Shown: positions 37,092 through 48,705, counted from the first letter of the stretch. The stretch is DNA of 64,000 bases from Calidifontibacillus erzurumensis (GCF_013303125.1 NZ_JABTTE010000014.1:32802-96801), one strand, 5' to 3'. The notes: generated by a model from the sequence alone, not told the origin. Program-made: numbers and translations.

Positions 37092-37846
37092 TTTACCACA
37101 CCAAATAATTGATAAATTCCTTGTTCTGGCGATTCCGCTCTCATTAATGATTCTCCAACTAAAACAGCATCCGCACCTGCTTTTCTGACCCTTTTTATAT
37201 CATCATAAGTAAAAATTCCGCTTTCACTTACAAATAAGCTATCCTTTGGAATCATCTGAGCAATTATTTCTGTTTGTTTTAAATCTACTTCAAATGTTTT
37301 TAAATTACGATTATTTACACCGATAATCTTAGGAGTAAAAAGGTTTAAGATCCCTTCTAGAGCTTCTGGGGAATGAACTTCAACTAAAGAGTCCAAACCA
37401 AGTTCTGCTGCATAATGATAAAGTTCAGCAAGTTTTGAAGGCTCTAAAGCTTCAGCAATTAAAAGAATAGCATCAGCCCCAAGTCGTTTGCTTTCAACAA
37501 TTTGTAATTGGTCAATAATAAAATCTTTGCGCAAAATTGGCAAAGAAATTTCTCTTTTTAATAGAGGAATATAATCTCTAGACCCAAGAAAATATTGTTG
37601 ATCAGTTAATACAGAAATCGCATTTGCTCCTCCGGATTCATATTCTATTGCGATCATTAGTGGATGAAAATTTTCTTTTATGATACCCTTTGATGGTGAA
37701 GCTTTTTTTACTTCGGCAATAAGCGCAACTTCTCTTTTCTTATTTTTTAAAGCATTATAAAATGAAACATGATGGACTGATTCCTCTGGAGGCAGCACAA
37801 GTTGTGCTACCTCTTCTTTTTTTGTTTCAAGAATTTTATTAAGCAT
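37088..37846 (-). CDS. trpC: indole-3-glycerol phosphate synthase
   Basis: Closes the indole ring to form indole-3-glycerol phosphate. 252 residues with the catalytic segments AEVKKASPSKGIIKE, LRKDFIID, LVEVHSPEAL, GVNNRNLKTFEVD and SESGIFTYDD. It overlaps trpD by eight bases and trpF by four, showing translational coupling. Confidence 0.97.
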   Translation of the reverse strand: MLNKILETKKEEVAQLVLPPEESVHHVSFYNALKNKKREVALIAEVKKASPSKGIIKENFHPLMIAIEYESGGANAISVLTDQQYFLGSRDYIPLLKREISLPILRKDFIIDQLQIVESKRLGADAILLIAEALEPSKLAELYHYAAELGLDSLVEVHSPEALEGILNLFTPKIIGVNNRNLKTFEVDLKQTEIIAQMIPKDSLFVSESGIFTYDDIKRVRKAGADAVLVGESLMRAESPEQGIYQLFGVVK

Positions 37847-38876
37847 ATTGCTCGTTCTCCTTTATGAATCGATGATAATTTCGAAGTTTCTGAAGATGAT
37901 TGATAGCATCGCCTTTTTCTATGACTTTGCGTGCCAACCCTACACCTTCTTTAATCGTGGCGCATTTTCCTGCGGCGTAAAATCCTGCGCCAGCATTTAA
38001 GAGGACGATATTCATTTGTGCCTGGTTCGCTTTATTAGCAAGGACGTTTTCTAAAACTCTTGCACTTTCTTCAACAGATGAAACGCGGAGATCATCGATT
38101 GAACCCCGTTCTAATCCGAACTGTTCCGGTGAAATTACTGTTCTTGTAATTTTACCATTATTTAATTCAACGACATCCGTTTCCGTTGTAATCGTACATT
38201 CATCTAATCCGTCCTTTCCGGTGACTAGGAGCACCCGTTTTGAACCTAAGCGTTTTAAAGCTTCAGCCATTTTATCTGCCAATCTTGTATCATAAACGCC
38301 TATAAGTTGATATTTGCAACCGGCTGGATTTGATATTGGCCCTAATATATTAAAGATTGTCCGGAACCCGACTTCTTTTCTTGGTACAGCAGCATAACGC
38401 ATAGATGAATGATAAAAAGGAGCAAATAAAAAACTCAAGTTATTTTCATTTAAGGATTGCTTTGCTTCTTCCGGCGTACTTTGAATATTGATTCCCAACT
38501 TTTCTAAAACATCAGCACTACCACTTTTTGAAGTGAAAGCTCTGTTGCCATGTTTTGCAACTTTCACACCAGCAGCTGCCAAGACGATCGAAGCTGCTGT
38601 CGAAATATTAAACGTAGAAGCTCCATCTCCACCTGTACCGCACGTATCAATAACTGTATCATTTTCATAATCTACTTGAACCATATGCGAACGCATCGCT
38701 TTTGTAAAACCGACCAATTCATCAACAGTTTCTCCCCTGAAACGCAAAATCGAAATTAGACTGGCTATTTGGCTTGCGGTCGCATTCCCCGACATGATCT
38801 CATTCATCACCTTTTCGGCTTCCGTCTCCGTCAACTTGTCGCCCATAATGCATTTATTCAAAATATCTTTAAACAT
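37839..38876 (-). CDS. trpD: anthranilate phosphoribosyltransferase
   Basis: Adds phosphoribose to anthranilate. 345 residues; the PRPP-binding DTCGTGGDGASTFNIST loop, KHGNRAFTSKSGSADVLE and FRTIFNILGPISNPA are intact. It overlaps trpE by eight bases. No glutaminase fusion is present. Confidence 0.97.
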   Translation of the reverse strand: MFKDILNKCIMGDKLTETEAEKVMNEIMSGNATASQIASLISILRFRGETVDELVGFTKAMRSHMVQVDYENDTVIDTCGTGGDGASTFNISTAASIVLAAAGVKVAKHGNRAFTSKSGSADVLEKLGINIQSTPEEAKQSLNENNLSFLFAPFYHSSMRYAAVPRKEVGFRTIFNILGPISNPAGCKYQLIGVYDTRLADKMAEALKRLGSKRVLLVTGKDGLDECTITTETDVVELNNGKITRTVISPEQFGLERGSIDDLRVSSVEESARVLENVLANKANQAQMNIVLLNAGAGFYAAGKCATIKEGVGLARKVIEKGDAINHLQKLRNYHRFIKENEQYA

Positions 38877-40389
38877 AAGATTTTTCCTCCCTTTTGAACA
38901 TTTTTTCTGCTAGCTTAATACTTTTGATTAGAGCGCTTGCTTTATTGATCGTTTCTTTATACTCAAGTTCGGGAACAGAGTCTGCAACAATACCAGCACC
39001 GGCTTGAATAAATGCCTTTTTGTCTTTAACAAGGATGGTTCGTATTGCAATGCAGGAGTCGATATTGCCATCAAAACCAAGATAAGCAACTGTTCCGGCA
39101 TAAATATTACGAGCGGTCGGCTCCAACTCTTGTAAAATTTGCATCGCACGTATTTTCGGTGCTCCTGAAACGGTCCCTGCCGGAAAAGCGGATATAAGTG
39201 CGTCAAGCGGGTCAACAGCTGCATCCAATTGACCGGTCACTTTTGAAATTAAATGCATCACATGTGAAAATTTTCCGAGTTCCATTAATACTGGCGTTTT
39301 TACAGAACCATAAGCTGCAACTCTACCAATATCATTTCTTGCCAAATCAACAAGCATGTAATGTTCAGCACGTTCTTTTTCATCAGCGATCAACTCTTTG
39401 GCCAATGCTTCATCCTCTTCTTTCGTTCTTCCTCTCCGTCTAGTTCCCGCAATAGGATGAATTTCGAGATGACCATTTTCAATCTGAATTAATCGTTCAG
39501 GTGAGCTCCCTACTAACTCATAGTTGTCCAGCTTTAAATAAAATAAATAAGGTGAAGGATTGACCATTCGTAGAACACGGTATAAATCAAAACCGCTGAC
39601 TGTAATCGGGATTTCAAACCTTTGAGACAATACCGCTTGAAAAATATCACCAGCTTTTATATACTCTTTAATTTTGTTGACGTCTCTTATAAAATCTGCT
39701 TTCTCATAATTGGAAACAACATCGCTGAAATCGACAATCGGCGTTGGTTCAAAAGCATTTAATCCTTCATATTTTAGTTTTGCATCAAAAATTTTTGTCA
39801 TCATTACATCTATTTTTCTATGAACCTCTTCGAAAAGATCTTGCAATTCTTCGTTTGATTCTGTCCCGTTTAGGCGGGCAAGTTGTATAATTGTCAATTC
39901 CTTACGCTCATGTTCAAAAGCAATCATCGTTTCACAAATCATAAACGATATACGATTTAAATTTAAATCATCATTGACATGATCCGGCACTTTCTCAAAT
40001 AAAGAAATTGCATCATAACCCATTACACCGACAGCCCCTCCCCAAAAAGGAAGAGAAAGTTCCGGGTCTTTTACTTTTAACAATTCATAAACTTGCCGGA
40101 ATGCATCTTGAAATCGATCTCTTGTGGCGACCGTTTCCTTGAACTCATTTTTGATCAAAAATGTGCCGTTTTTTTCTTCCAAAAATAAAAAGGGAGATAA
40201 ACCTATAAATGAGTATCGGGACCATGGGGAAGCATCGTCTTTACTTTCTAGGAGAAAATTAGCTTCCGGTTGTAAATTTTGAAAAATTTGTATTGGTGTA
40301 ATAGTATCAACGAAATATTGCTTAACAATTGGAATTGTCCGATAAAATTTTGAGTCTTCAATAAATGAGGAAAAATCATAATGAATCAT
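38869..40389 (-). CDS. trpE: anthranilate synthase large subunit
   Basis: Converts chorismate to anthranilate with an amidotransferase partner. 506 residues with the chorismate-binding core: YLFYLKLDNYELVGSSPERL, PIAGTRRRGRTKEED, DLARNDIGRVAAYGSV and FPAGTVSGAPKIRAM. No TrpG domain is fused and none is in the operon; in B. subtilis the shared glutaminase is encoded in the folate operon. ATG 40389 follows GGAGGG. The leader holds a full TRAP attenuator and a small hairpin that could cover the ribosome site (40396-40401 with 40409-40414). Confidence 0.97.
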   Translation of the reverse strand: MIHYDFSSFIEDSKFYRTIPIVKQYFVDTITPIQIFQNLQPEANFLLESKDDASPWSRYSFIGLSPFLFLEEKNGTFLIKNEFKETVATRDRFQDAFRQVYELLKVKDPELSLPFWGGAVGVMGYDAISLFEKVPDHVNDDLNLNRISFMICETMIAFEHERKELTIIQLARLNGTESNEELQDLFEEVHRKIDVMMTKIFDAKLKYEGLNAFEPTPIVDFSDVVSNYEKADFIRDVNKIKEYIKAGDIFQAVLSQRFEIPITVSGFDLYRVLRMVNPSPYLFYLKLDNYELVGSSPERLIQIENGHLEIHPIAGTRRRGRTKEEDEALAKELIADEKERAEHYMLVDLARNDIGRVAAYGSVKTPVLMELGKFSHVMHLISKVTGQLDAAVDPLDALISAFPAGTVSGAPKIRAMQILQELEPTARNIYAGTVAYLGFDGNIDSCIAIRTILVKDKKAFIQAGAGIVADSVPELEYKETINKASALIKSIKLAEKMFKREEKSYV

Positions 40390-40462
40390 AAAACACCCTC
40401 CATTTTTTGGACGGACTAATCCGCTCCTTTTTATTGATGGAGAATGAGGAGATTTTGAGAAG

Positions 40463-40510
40463 AAAAAAAACCCTAAGAAATATGCCTAAAAAGGCATAAT
40501 AATCTTAGGG
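40463..40510 (-). terminator. trp leader attenuator terminator, overlapping antiterminator
   Basis: On the minus strand CCCTAAGA (40510-40503) pairs with TCTTAGGG (40478-40471), with an inner ATGCC/GGCAT stem, followed by eight T (40470-40463). The 5' arm region (40513-40505, CTACCCTAA) is also perfectly complementary to TTAGGGTAG (40587-40579) inside the TRAP site, giving the competing antiterminator. Confidence 0.93.
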
Positions 40511-40552
40511 TAGTGATGTTCTTTATATATTTTATAATTAATTACATATCAA

Positions 40553-40619
40553 CTCTGCTCTTCTCTGCTCTACTCATTCTACCCTAAACTTACTAATCTC
40601 AGCTAAATTTGCTAAACTA
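40553..40619 (-). promoter_or_regulatory. TRAP-binding site, 12 GAG/UAG triplets
   Basis: Minus-strand triplets TAG or GAG end at 40617, 40612, 40603, 40598, 40593, 40584, 40579, 40573, 40568, 40563, 40558 and 40553. Spacing is two bases except for two six-base gaps and one three-base gap. The last five are GAG at strict two-base spacing. Eleven such triplets form the B. subtilis trp TRAP target, and mtrB is in this window. Confidence 0.93.
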
Positions 40620-40631
40620 AACTTATTAGAA

Positions 40632-40660
40632 ATCTTATTATAGGTTTTAGTGTTTGTCAA
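40632..40660 (-). promoter_or_regulatory. trp operon promoter
   Basis: Minus-strand TTGACA (40655-40660) and TAAGAT (40632-40637) are 17 bases apart, just after the aroH stop and about a dozen bases before the first TRAP triplet. It lets trpEDCF be transcribed separately from the upstream aro genes. Confidence 0.8.
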
Positions 40661-40680
40661 TCAGAAATTTCAAACTAATC

Positions 40681-41049
40681 TTATTGTTGAGAAAATAAAT
40701 CCGGTCTTAATACTTTCGCTCCTTCAAGATAAACATGCTCGATTTCATTCTGTTTTTTCTCTGTTTCAACTGTCATCATTACTCGAATGCATTTTTCAAG
40801 AGAATTAACGACAGGAACTTCCCGCATACACATAACAGGTACGTATGTCCATCCTTCCAACAAGCGCATCGCTTTTGCAGGGAAAACGGCATCAAGATCA
40901 TCTGTTACGGAAATAAGCACTTGAGCAACGTTTTCAGCTTCAATATTATTTTTTTTAATCATTTCATCGAGAAGTATTTTCGTTTTGGCAATCATTTCAT
41001 CCGCATCATTTTTTGTTACGGTAATCGCCCCCCTTATCCCACGAATCAT
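40681..41049 (-). CDS. aroH: chorismate mutase, AroH type
   Basis: Rearranges chorismate to prephenate. 122 residues of the trimeric AroH fold; active-site residues correspond to Arg6 (IRGIRGA), Cys74 and Glu77 ([10 protein letters not shown]) and Arg89. ATG 41049 overlaps the aroB stop by four bases. Last of aroC-aroB-aroH before the internal trp promoter. Confidence 0.96.
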   Translation of the reverse strand: MIRGIRGAITVTKNDADEMIAKTKILLDEMIKKNNIEAENVAQVLISVTDDLDAVFPAKAMRLLEGWTYVPVMCMREVPVVNSLEKCIRVMMTVETEKKQNEIEHVYLEGAKVLRPDLFSQQ

Positions 41050-42137
41050 CTTTGTTGCACCTCCTCAAGTTCTTTTTCTAAAATTGATAAGATTAATTCA
41101 TCTTCTACTTTTACCGTTTCTACTTCGCCAATTTGCTTCATTAAAACCATCCGAATCGTTCCTGATTGAGCTTTTTTATCTTTTTTCATCAATTGAAGCA
41201 ATGAGGCTGCATCAAGATGTTTTGGGATTTCTGGATAATGAAATTGCCTAAACCATTTTCTAAACTTTTGAAGTTCTAAATCAATGCCGTAATATTCTTC
41301 GCTCACCCGAATAGCAAATAACATACCGATCGCAACTGCATCGCCATGGCTCATTTTCCCATATCCGAGACCTGCTTCAATAGCATGGGCAAGCGTATGC
41401 CCAAAATTCAAATATGACCGAATCCCACTTTCTTTTTCATCTTCGGCTACCACTTCTGCTTTCACAGTTATTCCTTTTGCCAAAGCAAACTGCAGTTTTT
41501 CATCTCGCAAATCAGCGAGCGTATGTATTTCTGCTTGCAACCAATCATAAAACGGTTTGTCCCAAATTAAAGCATGCTTAATTACTTCGGCAAAACCGGA
41601 CCTCCACTGTTCCTCCGGAAGAGTTGAAAGCATCTCAATATCATAAACGACGGCTTCAGGTTGATAAAAGGCGCCGATCATATTTTTTCCAAGTGGATGA
41701 TTGATGGCCACTTTACCACCTACAGAGCTATCATGAGCTAGGAGTGTTGTCGGCATTTGAATAAATGCAATCCCCCGCATATAGGTTGCAGCAACAAAAC
41801 CTGCCAAATCGCCAACGACGCCACCTCCTAAAGCAATAACTAATGCTTTCCGATCGAGTTCTTTCTCAAGGGCAAACGTAAGGATATCATAAAATACAGA
41901 AAATGACTTCGCTTCTTCCCCAGCTGGGACTACATACGAATAAACATTGCTAAAGTCAGTCAATGAAGACTCTATTTCTTTCAAATAAAGTGGCTCAACG
42001 ATAGAATCTGTAATAATTAGGACGCTTGAGAATTCTCTTTCGAGCGCTTGGATGAAAGACTGAATTTGAAAACGTATGCCCTTACCAATATACAAAGGAT
42101 AAGTTTTTGATGCTGTTTTTATCGTTAATGTTTCCAT
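41046..42137 (-). CDS. aroB: 3-dehydroquinate synthase
   Basis: Second step of the shikimate pathway, NAD and metal dependent. 363 residues with [37 protein letters not shown], the zinc-binding region [12 protein letters not shown] and [15 protein letters not shown] 42137 follows GAGGA and shares one base with the aroC stop (TGATG). Confidence 0.97.
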   Translation of the reverse strand: METLTIKTASKTYPLYIGKGIRFQIQSFIQALEREFSSVLIITDSIVEPLYLKEIESSLTDFSNVYSYVVPAGEEAKSFSVFYDILTFALEKELDRKALVIALGGGVVGDLAGFVAATYMRGIAFIQMPTTLLAHDSSVGGKVAINHPLGKNMIGAFYQPEAVVYDIEMLSTLPEEQWRSGFAEVIKHALIWDKPFYDWLQAEIHTLADLRDEKLQFALAKGITVKAEVVAEDEKESGIRSYLNFGHTLAHAIEAGLGYGKMSHGDAVAIGMLFAIRVSEEYYGIDLELQKFRKWFRQFHYPEIPKHLDAASLLQLMKKDKKAQSGTIRMVLMKQIGEVETVKVEDELILSILEKELEEVQQR

Positions 42138-43309
42138 CAAAAATTCCTCGCTCGTTCATTCCATTTTTCAATATTTTCTTTGATTAAGTCCATTCGATCT
42201 TTCCCAAACTGGTCAACAATTGCTTTAGCAATTTCCCAAGCTACAACAGCTTCTGCAACAACGCTCGCTGCCGGTACTGCACAGCTGTCTGAACGTTCTA
42301 TGCTCGCTTCAAACGGTTCCTTCGTATCAATATCAACGCTTAATAGGGGCTTGTATAAAGTTGGGATCGGCTTCATGACGCCGCGAACGACGATTGGCAT
42401 GCCTGTCGTCATTCCACCTTCAAAACCACCTAAATTATTTGTTTTTCTCGTATACCCTTTTTCTTTAGACCATATGATTTCATCATGAACTAGACTACCT
42501 GGTCTTCTTGCAGCTTCAAAGCCAATACCGAATTCTACACCTTTAAATGCATTAATACTCACGATACTAGCAGCTATTTTTGCATCAAGTTTATTGTCAT
42601 AATGTGTATAACTGCCAACGCCTGCCGGCACACCTTCAACAATAACTTCAACAATACCACCGATCGAGTCGCCTTCTTCTTTCGCTTTATCAATGGCAGC
42701 CATCATTTTTTTCTCAGCTTCTTCATCTATGCAGCGAACCGGTGATTGTTCTGTCTTTTCTTTTAACTCTTCAAGACTTGAATATGATATTTTTTCAGCT
42801 TTTACACCACCGATTTCAAGTACATGACCAGCAACGGTAATACCTAACTCTGCTAATAGTTTTTTAGCAACAGCTCCCGCTGCAACTCGTACCGTTGTTT
42901 CCCGAGCTGATGAGCGTTCTAACACATTTCTCATATCACGATGACCATATTTGATCGCTCCTACAAGGTCCGCATGTCCAGGTCTCGGCCGTGTAATTTT
43001 CCTCTTTATTTCTTCTTCTTGTTCAGTTGGGATCGGTTCAATTCCCATAATTTTTGTCCAATGTGTCCAGTCATCATTTTCGACAACAAGTGTAATAGGT
43101 GAACCTAATGTTTTTCCATGTCGAACCCCGCTTAAAATTTTAACTTGATCTTTTTCAATCTGCATCCGTCTTCCCCGGCCATGCCCTTTTTGACGTCTAG
43201 CAAGTTCTATATTTATATCTTCCGCTGTTAACGGCAATTGTGCTGGAATTCCTTCCAAAATTGTTGTTAATTGTGGACCGTGTGATTCCCCAGCTGTTAA
43301 ATATCTCAT
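42137..43309 (-). CDS. aroC: chorismate synthase
   Basis: Last step to chorismate, using reduced flavin (aroF in B. subtilis naming). 390 residues with [14 protein letters not shown] at the start, [29 protein letters not shown] and [18 protein letters not shown]. The ATG at 43309 gives the family-typical start and lies six bases after AGAGGTG; an extension to GTG 43318 is unlikely. It is stop-start coupled to aroB. Confidence 0.97.
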   Translation of the reverse strand: MRYLTAGESHGPQLTTILEGIPAQLPLTAEDINIELARRQKGHGRGRRMQIEKDQVKILSGVRHGKTLGSPITLVVENDDWTHWTKIMGIEPIPTEQEEEIKRKITRPRPGHADLVGAIKYGHRDMRNVLERSSARETTVRVAAGAVAKKLLAELGITVAGHVLEIGGVKAEKISYSSLEELKEKTEQSPVRCIDEEAEKKMMAAIDKAKEEGDSIGGIVEVIVEGVPAGVGSYTHYDNKLDAKIAASIVSINAFKGVEFGIGFEAARRPGSLVHDEIIWSKEKGYTRKTNNLGGFEGGMTTGMPIVVRGVMKPIPTLYKPLLSVDIDTKEPFEASIERSDSCAVPAASVVAEAVVAWEIAKAIVDQFGKDRMDLIKENIEKWNERARNF

Positions 43310-43393
43310 CCTCTTCACCTCTTTAAAGCTTTTATGTATTAATATATCATACTGTCTATTATTTGTCGTCAGTATATTTAGAAATCTTATTTT

Positions 43394-44276
<883 letters not shown>

Positions 44277-44278
44277 TA

Positions 44279-44725
44279 TTAATATACCCATTCATCCACT
44301 TGTTTGCTATATTCGCTAATTTCATTTTCTTTAAACCAAAGGTTGATTTCACGCTCAGCACTTTCTGGTGAATCTGAACCGTGAACAACATTTTTGCCAA
44401 CAGTTAAACCGAAATCTCCACGAATTGTTCCTGGAAGTGCTTCGGCAGGATTTGTTTTTCCCATCATTTGGCGGGCAGTTGCAATTACATTTTCCCCTTC
44501 CCAAACCATCGCAAATACAGGGCTTGAAGTAATGAAGTCTACAAGTTCACCAAAGAAAGGACGCTCTTTATGTTCTGCATAATGTTGTTCAGCCAGTTCT
44601 TTAGAAACTGTCATCAACTTTGCACCTACAAGCTTAAATCCTTTCTTTTCAAAACGGGATACGATTTCCCCAACTAAATTGCGTTGTACCCCATCAGGCT
44701 TAACCATAATAAAGGTTCTTTCCAT
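44279..44725 (-). CDS. ndk: nucleoside diphosphate kinase
   Basis: Exchanges phosphate among nucleoside di- and triphosphates. 148 residues with the phosphorylated His115 in [15 protein letters not shown], and [15 protein letters not shown] at the start. Full length. It follows hepT and ends in a strong terminator. Confidence 0.97.
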   Translation of the reverse strand: MERTFIMVKPDGVQRNLVGEIVSRFEKKGFKLVGAKLMTVSKELAEQHYAEHKERPFFGELVDFITSSPVFAMVWEGENVIATARQMMGKTNPAEALPGTIRGDFGLTVGKNVVHGSDSPESAEREINLWFKENEISEYSKQVDEWVY

Positions 44726-44808
44726 CTTTCATCTCTCCAGTCTTTATGTATAATGTTCACAAAAATCATTTCACATTTTATCAAAATATACTAATGATGG
44801 CAATGTTT

Positions 44809-45774
44809 CTAAAATTTACGTTTCCCAATATATTTCGCAATATTTAATAATGCCGTTTTCTCCTGGCAATTAGGCAACTCTTTTAAAATGTTAAATGCTT
44901 TTTGCAAATAACGATCACTGATCCTCTTTGAATATTCAATTCCACCAGATTGTCTTACTAATGTTATGATATGTTGCATATTTTCTTTATTATTTTTTAT
45001 ATCAAATGAATCAATGATTTCTTTTCGGAGACGTTCATTACGCAATGCATACAAAACAGGCAAAGTTATATTTCCTTGGAGCAAGTCACTTCCTGCTGGT
45101 TTGCCTAGTTCTTTTTCTGTTCCAGTGAAATCAAGAATATCGTCGGTAATTTGGAATGCCATCCCGACATAATAGCCAAATCGGTATAATTGTCTTTGTA
45201 CGACCTGCGGCGCCTCTGAAACAATTGCCCCAAGCTGACAACTTACTGCAATCAATATCGCAGTTTTTCTTTTTATTCTGCGAAGGTAAGTTCTTAAATT
45301 TTGATTCCAATTAAATTTATCTTTAATTTGCTCAATTTCACCAATACATAAGTCTACCATCGTTTTGGACAGTACTTGATGAGCTTCAATCTTATTAATA
45401 TTTGTCATCAATTCCACTGCTCTAGCAAATATATAGTCTCCGGTATACATCGCAATACGATTATCCCATTTTGACTTTATTGTAGGCGCTCCACGGCGTA
45501 ATTCCGCATTATCAATTACATCGTCATGAACGAGAGAAGCTGTATGGATGAGTTCGAGCGCAACTGCAACATCTTTTATTTCATCAATATTATAATTTCC
45601 AAATTTGGCAGACAACAAAACAAAGACTGGTCGAATCCGTTTCCCGCCAGCCTGCAAAAGGTGCATAGAAGCTTCTTTTAGCACTGGATTATCAGCCTGC
45701 ATTGCTTCTTTCAACGCTTTCTCGATTAAATCTAATTCTGAATTTATGAAAGTGTAGAGCTTTTTTAATTTCAT
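44809..45774 (-). CDS. hepT: heptaprenyl diphosphate synthase, catalytic component II
   Basis: Builds the C35 side chain of menaquinone together with HepS. 321 residues of a trans-prenyltransferase: first Asp-rich motif D84-D-V-I-D88 (LVHDDVIDNAELRRG) and second D211-D-I-L-D215 (QITDDILDFTG). Preceded by menG with a 10-base gap. Confidence 0.95.
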   Translation of the reverse strand: MKLKKLYTFINSELDLIEKALKEAMQADNPVLKEASMHLLQAGGKRIRPVFVLLSAKFGNYNIDEIKDVAVALELIHTASLVHDDVIDNAELRRGAPTIKSKWDNRIAMYTGDYIFARAVELMTNINKIEAHQVLSKTMVDLCIGEIEQIKDKFNWNQNLRTYLRRIKRKTAILIAVSCQLGAIVSEAPQVVQRQLYRFGYYVGMAFQITDDILDFTGTEKELGKPAGSDLLQGNITLPVLYALRNERLRKEIIDSFDIKNNKENMQHIITLVRQSGGIEYSKRISDRYLQKAFNILKELPNCQEKTALLNIAKYIGKRKF

Positions 45775-45784
45775 TCATTTCACC

Positions 45785-46510
45785 TTAATCAACTGCGTAT
45801 TTCGAAACAGGCTTATAGCCTAAATGCATGGCACAAACTCCCCCAGTATAGGCTTTTACTTGTATGTTTTCAAACCCAACTTGTCGGAACATTTCTGCCA
45901 ATTCTTCTCGACCTGGAAAATCTTTGGCAGACTCCTGCAGCCATGAATATTCTTTATAGCTTTTGGCAAATAGTTTGCCCAATATAGGCATTATAAATTG
46001 GAAATAAAAATAATAGATTTGCCTGAAACCAATCATCGTTGGTTGAGAAGTTTCAAGGCAAACGACCTTTCCACCCGGCTTTACTACACGGTACATTTCC
46101 CTTAAAACTTGCATATAATCAGGAACATTGCGCAACCCAAAACCGATTGTAACGTAATCAAAGCTATCGTCTCCAAACGGTAATTCCATTGCATTTCCGT
46201 GGATAAGCTCTACATTTTGAAGTCGCAAATTTGCAACCTTTTGCTCGCCGATTTTCAACATATTCCTGCTGAAGTCAAGACCGACAACTTTCCCATTAGG
46301 TCCGACTGCTTGGGCCAACGCGACGGTCCAGTCACCTGTCCCGCAACAAACATCAAGAGCCGTAGAACCAGGTTGAACGTTCATCCTTTTCATTGTATCT
46401 TTCCGCCATGCTTTATGACGCTGAAAACTAATGATTGAATTCATGACATCATATTTCTCAGATATTTTTTCAAATACTTTATGGACACGTTCTTCCTTTG
46501 AATAATCCAC
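45785..46510 (-). CDS. menG: demethylmenaquinone methyltransferase
   Basis: Last step of menaquinone synthesis. 241 residues, SAM-dependent UbiE/MenG type: [53 protein letters not shown] and [13 protein letters not shown] start at 46510 behind AAGGGTG, three bases after hepS. Confidence 0.96.
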   Translation of the reverse strand: MDYSKEERVHKVFEKISEKYDVMNSIISFQRHKAWRKDTMKRMNVQPGSTALDVCCGTGDWTVALAQAVGPNGKVVGLDFSRNMLKIGEQKVANLRLQNVELIHGNAMELPFGDDSFDYVTIGFGLRNVPDYMQVLREMYRVVKPGGKVVCLETSQPTMIGFRQIYYFYFQFIMPILGKLFAKSYKEYSWLQESAKDFPGREELAEMFRQVGFENIQVKAYTGGVCAMHLGYKPVSKYAVD

Positions 46511-46513
46511 AAT

Positions 46514-47329
46514 TCACCCTTCTTTCACGGCTTTTTCAATTACTAAATCTAATCGATTGATAAAATCCCTAATCTTTTCACTAAGAAAACAGTATGTTCT
46601 TTTATGATGTTTGAGGAATGTTTCTAAATAATGAACAGATTTCATCATTTGTTTTTCGATTAAAGCTAGCGCTTGATTCCGATCCACTCCGGCATATAGC
46701 CGTTCGTTTTTTTCTTGCAGCAATCGAATTTTATCTATAACAACCGATAGACCGCTCACAGAAAAATTTATTTTTTCATTGTTTAGCCTATTTGCCAATA
46801 AATATTCTTTTGCTAAATTTTTTAAATCAATATTGCCAAAATAAGTTGCGATTTTTTGAATGAGAAGCGAATCAACCATCGCAACACGATCAATAAAATC
46901 ATCAAGATCATTTAGATCGTTTTGATAAATAGAAATTTTATGTTCATTAATTTCTTTGATCGCTGTTGACAATACTCTGATCATTTGTAAGTCTTCAACT
47001 TGAGATAATAAATAATAATATAGTCCGCTATAATAATCTCCGGCCAGTACTGTCAGCTGGCGTTTTTTCATAAAAGGATGATGATCGTCTATCCGCCTAA
47101 GGCCAACAAGTTCATGAGTATCCAATGCGATTTGGACGAGCATCGTTGCAACCATTATCGACTTGATTTTCTCTGCAGGAAGCTCTGTTTCTTTTAATAT
47201 ACTGTATAAGAGAAACAATTTTTGTTCGTCTATGATGGGGACATCTATAAATTCCATTAAATAAGGATGTTTGACCCGCACTTCTATGTCCCTTTTTATA
47301 TGTTCAATTTCCTCATAGATGTCGTTCAC
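46514..47329 (-). CDS. hepS: heptaprenyl diphosphate synthase component I
   Basis: Non-catalytic partner needed for C35 chain formation. About 271 residues, all helical; the blocks LVQIALDTHELVGLRR, QLTVLAGDYYSGLYYYLLSQ and STAIKEINEHKISIY are typical of HepS (also gerCA). The GTG at 47329, eight bases after AAGGG, gives the family-like MNDIYEE start. Confidence 0.92.
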   Translation of the reverse strand: MNDIYEEIEHIKRDIEVRVKHPYLMEFIDVPIIDEQKLFLLYSILKETELPAEKIKSIMVATMLVQIALDTHELVGLRRIDDHHPFMKKRQLTVLAGDYYSGLYYYLLSQVEDLQMIRVLSTAIKEINEHKISIYQNDLNDLDDFIDRVAMVDSLLIQKIATYFGNIDLKNLAKEYLLANRLNNEKINFSVSGLSVVIDKIRLLQEKNERLYAGVDRNQALALIEKQMMKSVHYLETFLKHHKRTYCFLSEKIRDFINRLDLVIEKAVKEG

Positions 47330-47388
47330 GCTCATCACCCTTGTCCATTCTTTATGAAAAGATTAGGTTTATCACCATTCTTTTCTCG

Positions 47389-47619
47389 TTATACTTCCGT
47401 TTCAATTTCTCCATGGGCAGTTTGAATAAATGCTTTGCCGCGGATTTTTATTGCTGAAGTATGCTCTGTAAATTGAGCAATCATTATTTCTCCTTTATCC
47501 AATTTCTCGGAATGATGAAATTTTGTATCGGTTCCTCTTGTAAGACCAATTACCGTAACCCCATCACTTAATGCTTTAATAACAATAAAATCGCTGTTTG
47601 TAGAAGATTGACCATTCAT
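47389..47619 (-). CDS. mtrB: trp RNA-binding attenuation protein TRAP
   Basis: An 11-subunit ring that, with tryptophan bound, wraps GAG/UAG RNA and stops trp transcription. From ATG 47619 (behind AGGGGG) it has 76 residues. [20 protein letters not shown] and [11 protein letters not shown] are conserved, and RNA-contact residues Lys39, Lys58 and Arg60 match Lys37, Lys56 and Arg58 of B. subtilis. Its target precedes trpE, 7 kb away in this window. The pair folE-mtrB is conserved. Confidence 0.98.
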   Translation of the reverse strand: MNGQSSTNSDFIVIKALSDGVTVIGLTRGTDTKFHHSEKLDKGEIMIAQFTEHTSAIKIRGKAFIQTAHGEIETEV

Positions 47620-47706
47620 TGCAAATCCCCCTAAAATCCATTCCATATCTCATAATAATATCTCATTCGAAGCGTTAAATTGTCAATGCAAAATTAGACA
47701 ATCTCT

Positions 47707-48270
47707 CTATTCTTTTATTAATGAAAGGACTTCTGCCCTAGCTGCTGCATCTTTTTCAAAAATTCCCCTTACCGCTGATGTTACTGTTTTAGATCCAGGT
47801 TTTTTAACACCACGCATTGTCATGCACATATGTTCCGCTTCAATTACGACCATTACACCATACGGTTCTAGTTTTTCAACGATTGCATTAGCAATTGTTT
47901 TCGTTATTCTTTCTTGTAATTGTGGGCGGGATGCAACTGCTTCGATCGATCTTGCCAATTTGCTTAAACCGACTACTTTACCACCTCTAGGAATATAGGC
48001 AATATGTGCTTTTCCAAAAAACGGAACTAAATGATGCTCACACATAGAATAAAAAGGAATATCTTTTACAAGCACTAACTCCTCATGGTCCTCGCTGAAA
48101 ATGGTGTCAAAATATTCTTTTGGGTCTTTACCCATTCCAGAAAAAATTTCCCCATACATTTTAGCAACCCGCTTTGGTGTATCACGTAAACCTTCACGAT
48201 TTGGGTCTTCACCAACTGCTTCAAGAATGAGACGAACTGCTTGTTCAATTTGTTCATAGTTGATATTCAC
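47707..48270 (-). CDS. folE: GTP cyclohydrolase I
   Basis: First step of folate synthesis (mtrA in B. subtilis). 187 residues with zinc ligands Cys77, His80 and Cys149 ([12 protein letters not shown] and [11 protein letters not shown]) and [20 protein letters not shown] start at 48270 behind GGGGGAAA. First gene of the folE-mtrB pair. Confidence 0.96.
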   Translation of the reverse strand: MNINYEQIEQAVRLILEAVGEDPNREGLRDTPKRVAKMYGEIFSGMGKDPKEYFDTIFSEDHEELVLVKDIPFYSMCEHHLVPFFGKAHIAYIPRGGKVVGLSKLARSIEAVASRPQLQERITKTIANAIVEKLEPYGVMVVIEAEHMCMTMRGVKKPGSKTVTSAVRGIFEKDAAARAEVLSLIKE

Positions 48271-48372
48271 GCTTATTTCCCCCTAAAACGATTCCAGCAA
48301 TTTTTGAAAAAAATAGTGATTAAAGTTATTGTATCCAATCATTTAAGGACGTTATACTTTTTCTCTTATGCC

Positions 48373-48402
48373 AAAAAGAAGGGCCGCACGAATGTGCGGC
48401 CC
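48373..48402 (-). terminator. intrinsic terminator of hbs
   Basis: A 9-bp GC-rich stem GGGCCGCAC/GTGCGGCCC with a four-base loop is followed by TTCTTTTT on the minus strand. Confidence 0.94.
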
Positions 48403-48432
48403 ATTTATAGCCCATTTATATTTATGTATATA

Positions 48433-48705
48433 TTATTTCACAGCATCCTTAAGGGCTTTTCCTGGTTTGAAAGCTGGAACTCTGCTAGCTGGAATTTCAA
48501 TTTCATCGCCAGTTTGCGGATTGCGTCCTTTACGAGCTGCACGCTCACGAACTTCAAAGTTCCCAAAACCGATTAATTGTACTTTATCACCTTTTTGCAA
48601 AGCGTTTGTAATAGCTTCGAAAACAGCATCAACAGCTTTAGTTGCATCTTTTTTAGATAATTCAGTTCCTTCAGCAACAGCATTAATTAAATCTGTTTTG
48701 TTCAT
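48433..48705 (-). CDS. hbs: histone-like DNA-binding protein HU (HBsu)
   Basis: The abundant nucleoid protein. 90 residues from ATG 48705, eight bases after [25 protein letters not shown], the DNA-arm region [20 protein letters not shown] and [19 protein letters not shown]. Its own transcription unit, with a long AT-rich leader containing a hairpin (48732-48762). Confidence 0.97.
   Translation of the reverse strand: MNKTDLINAVAEGTELSKKDATKAVDAVFEAITNALQKGDKVQLIGFGNFEVRERAARKGRNPQTGDEIEIPASRVPAFKPGKALKDAVK

Noticed and set aside
40463..40680. T-box or tRNA-sensing leader before trpE
   Set aside because: No T-box specifier/antiterminator sequence; the region is fully explained by the TRAP system.
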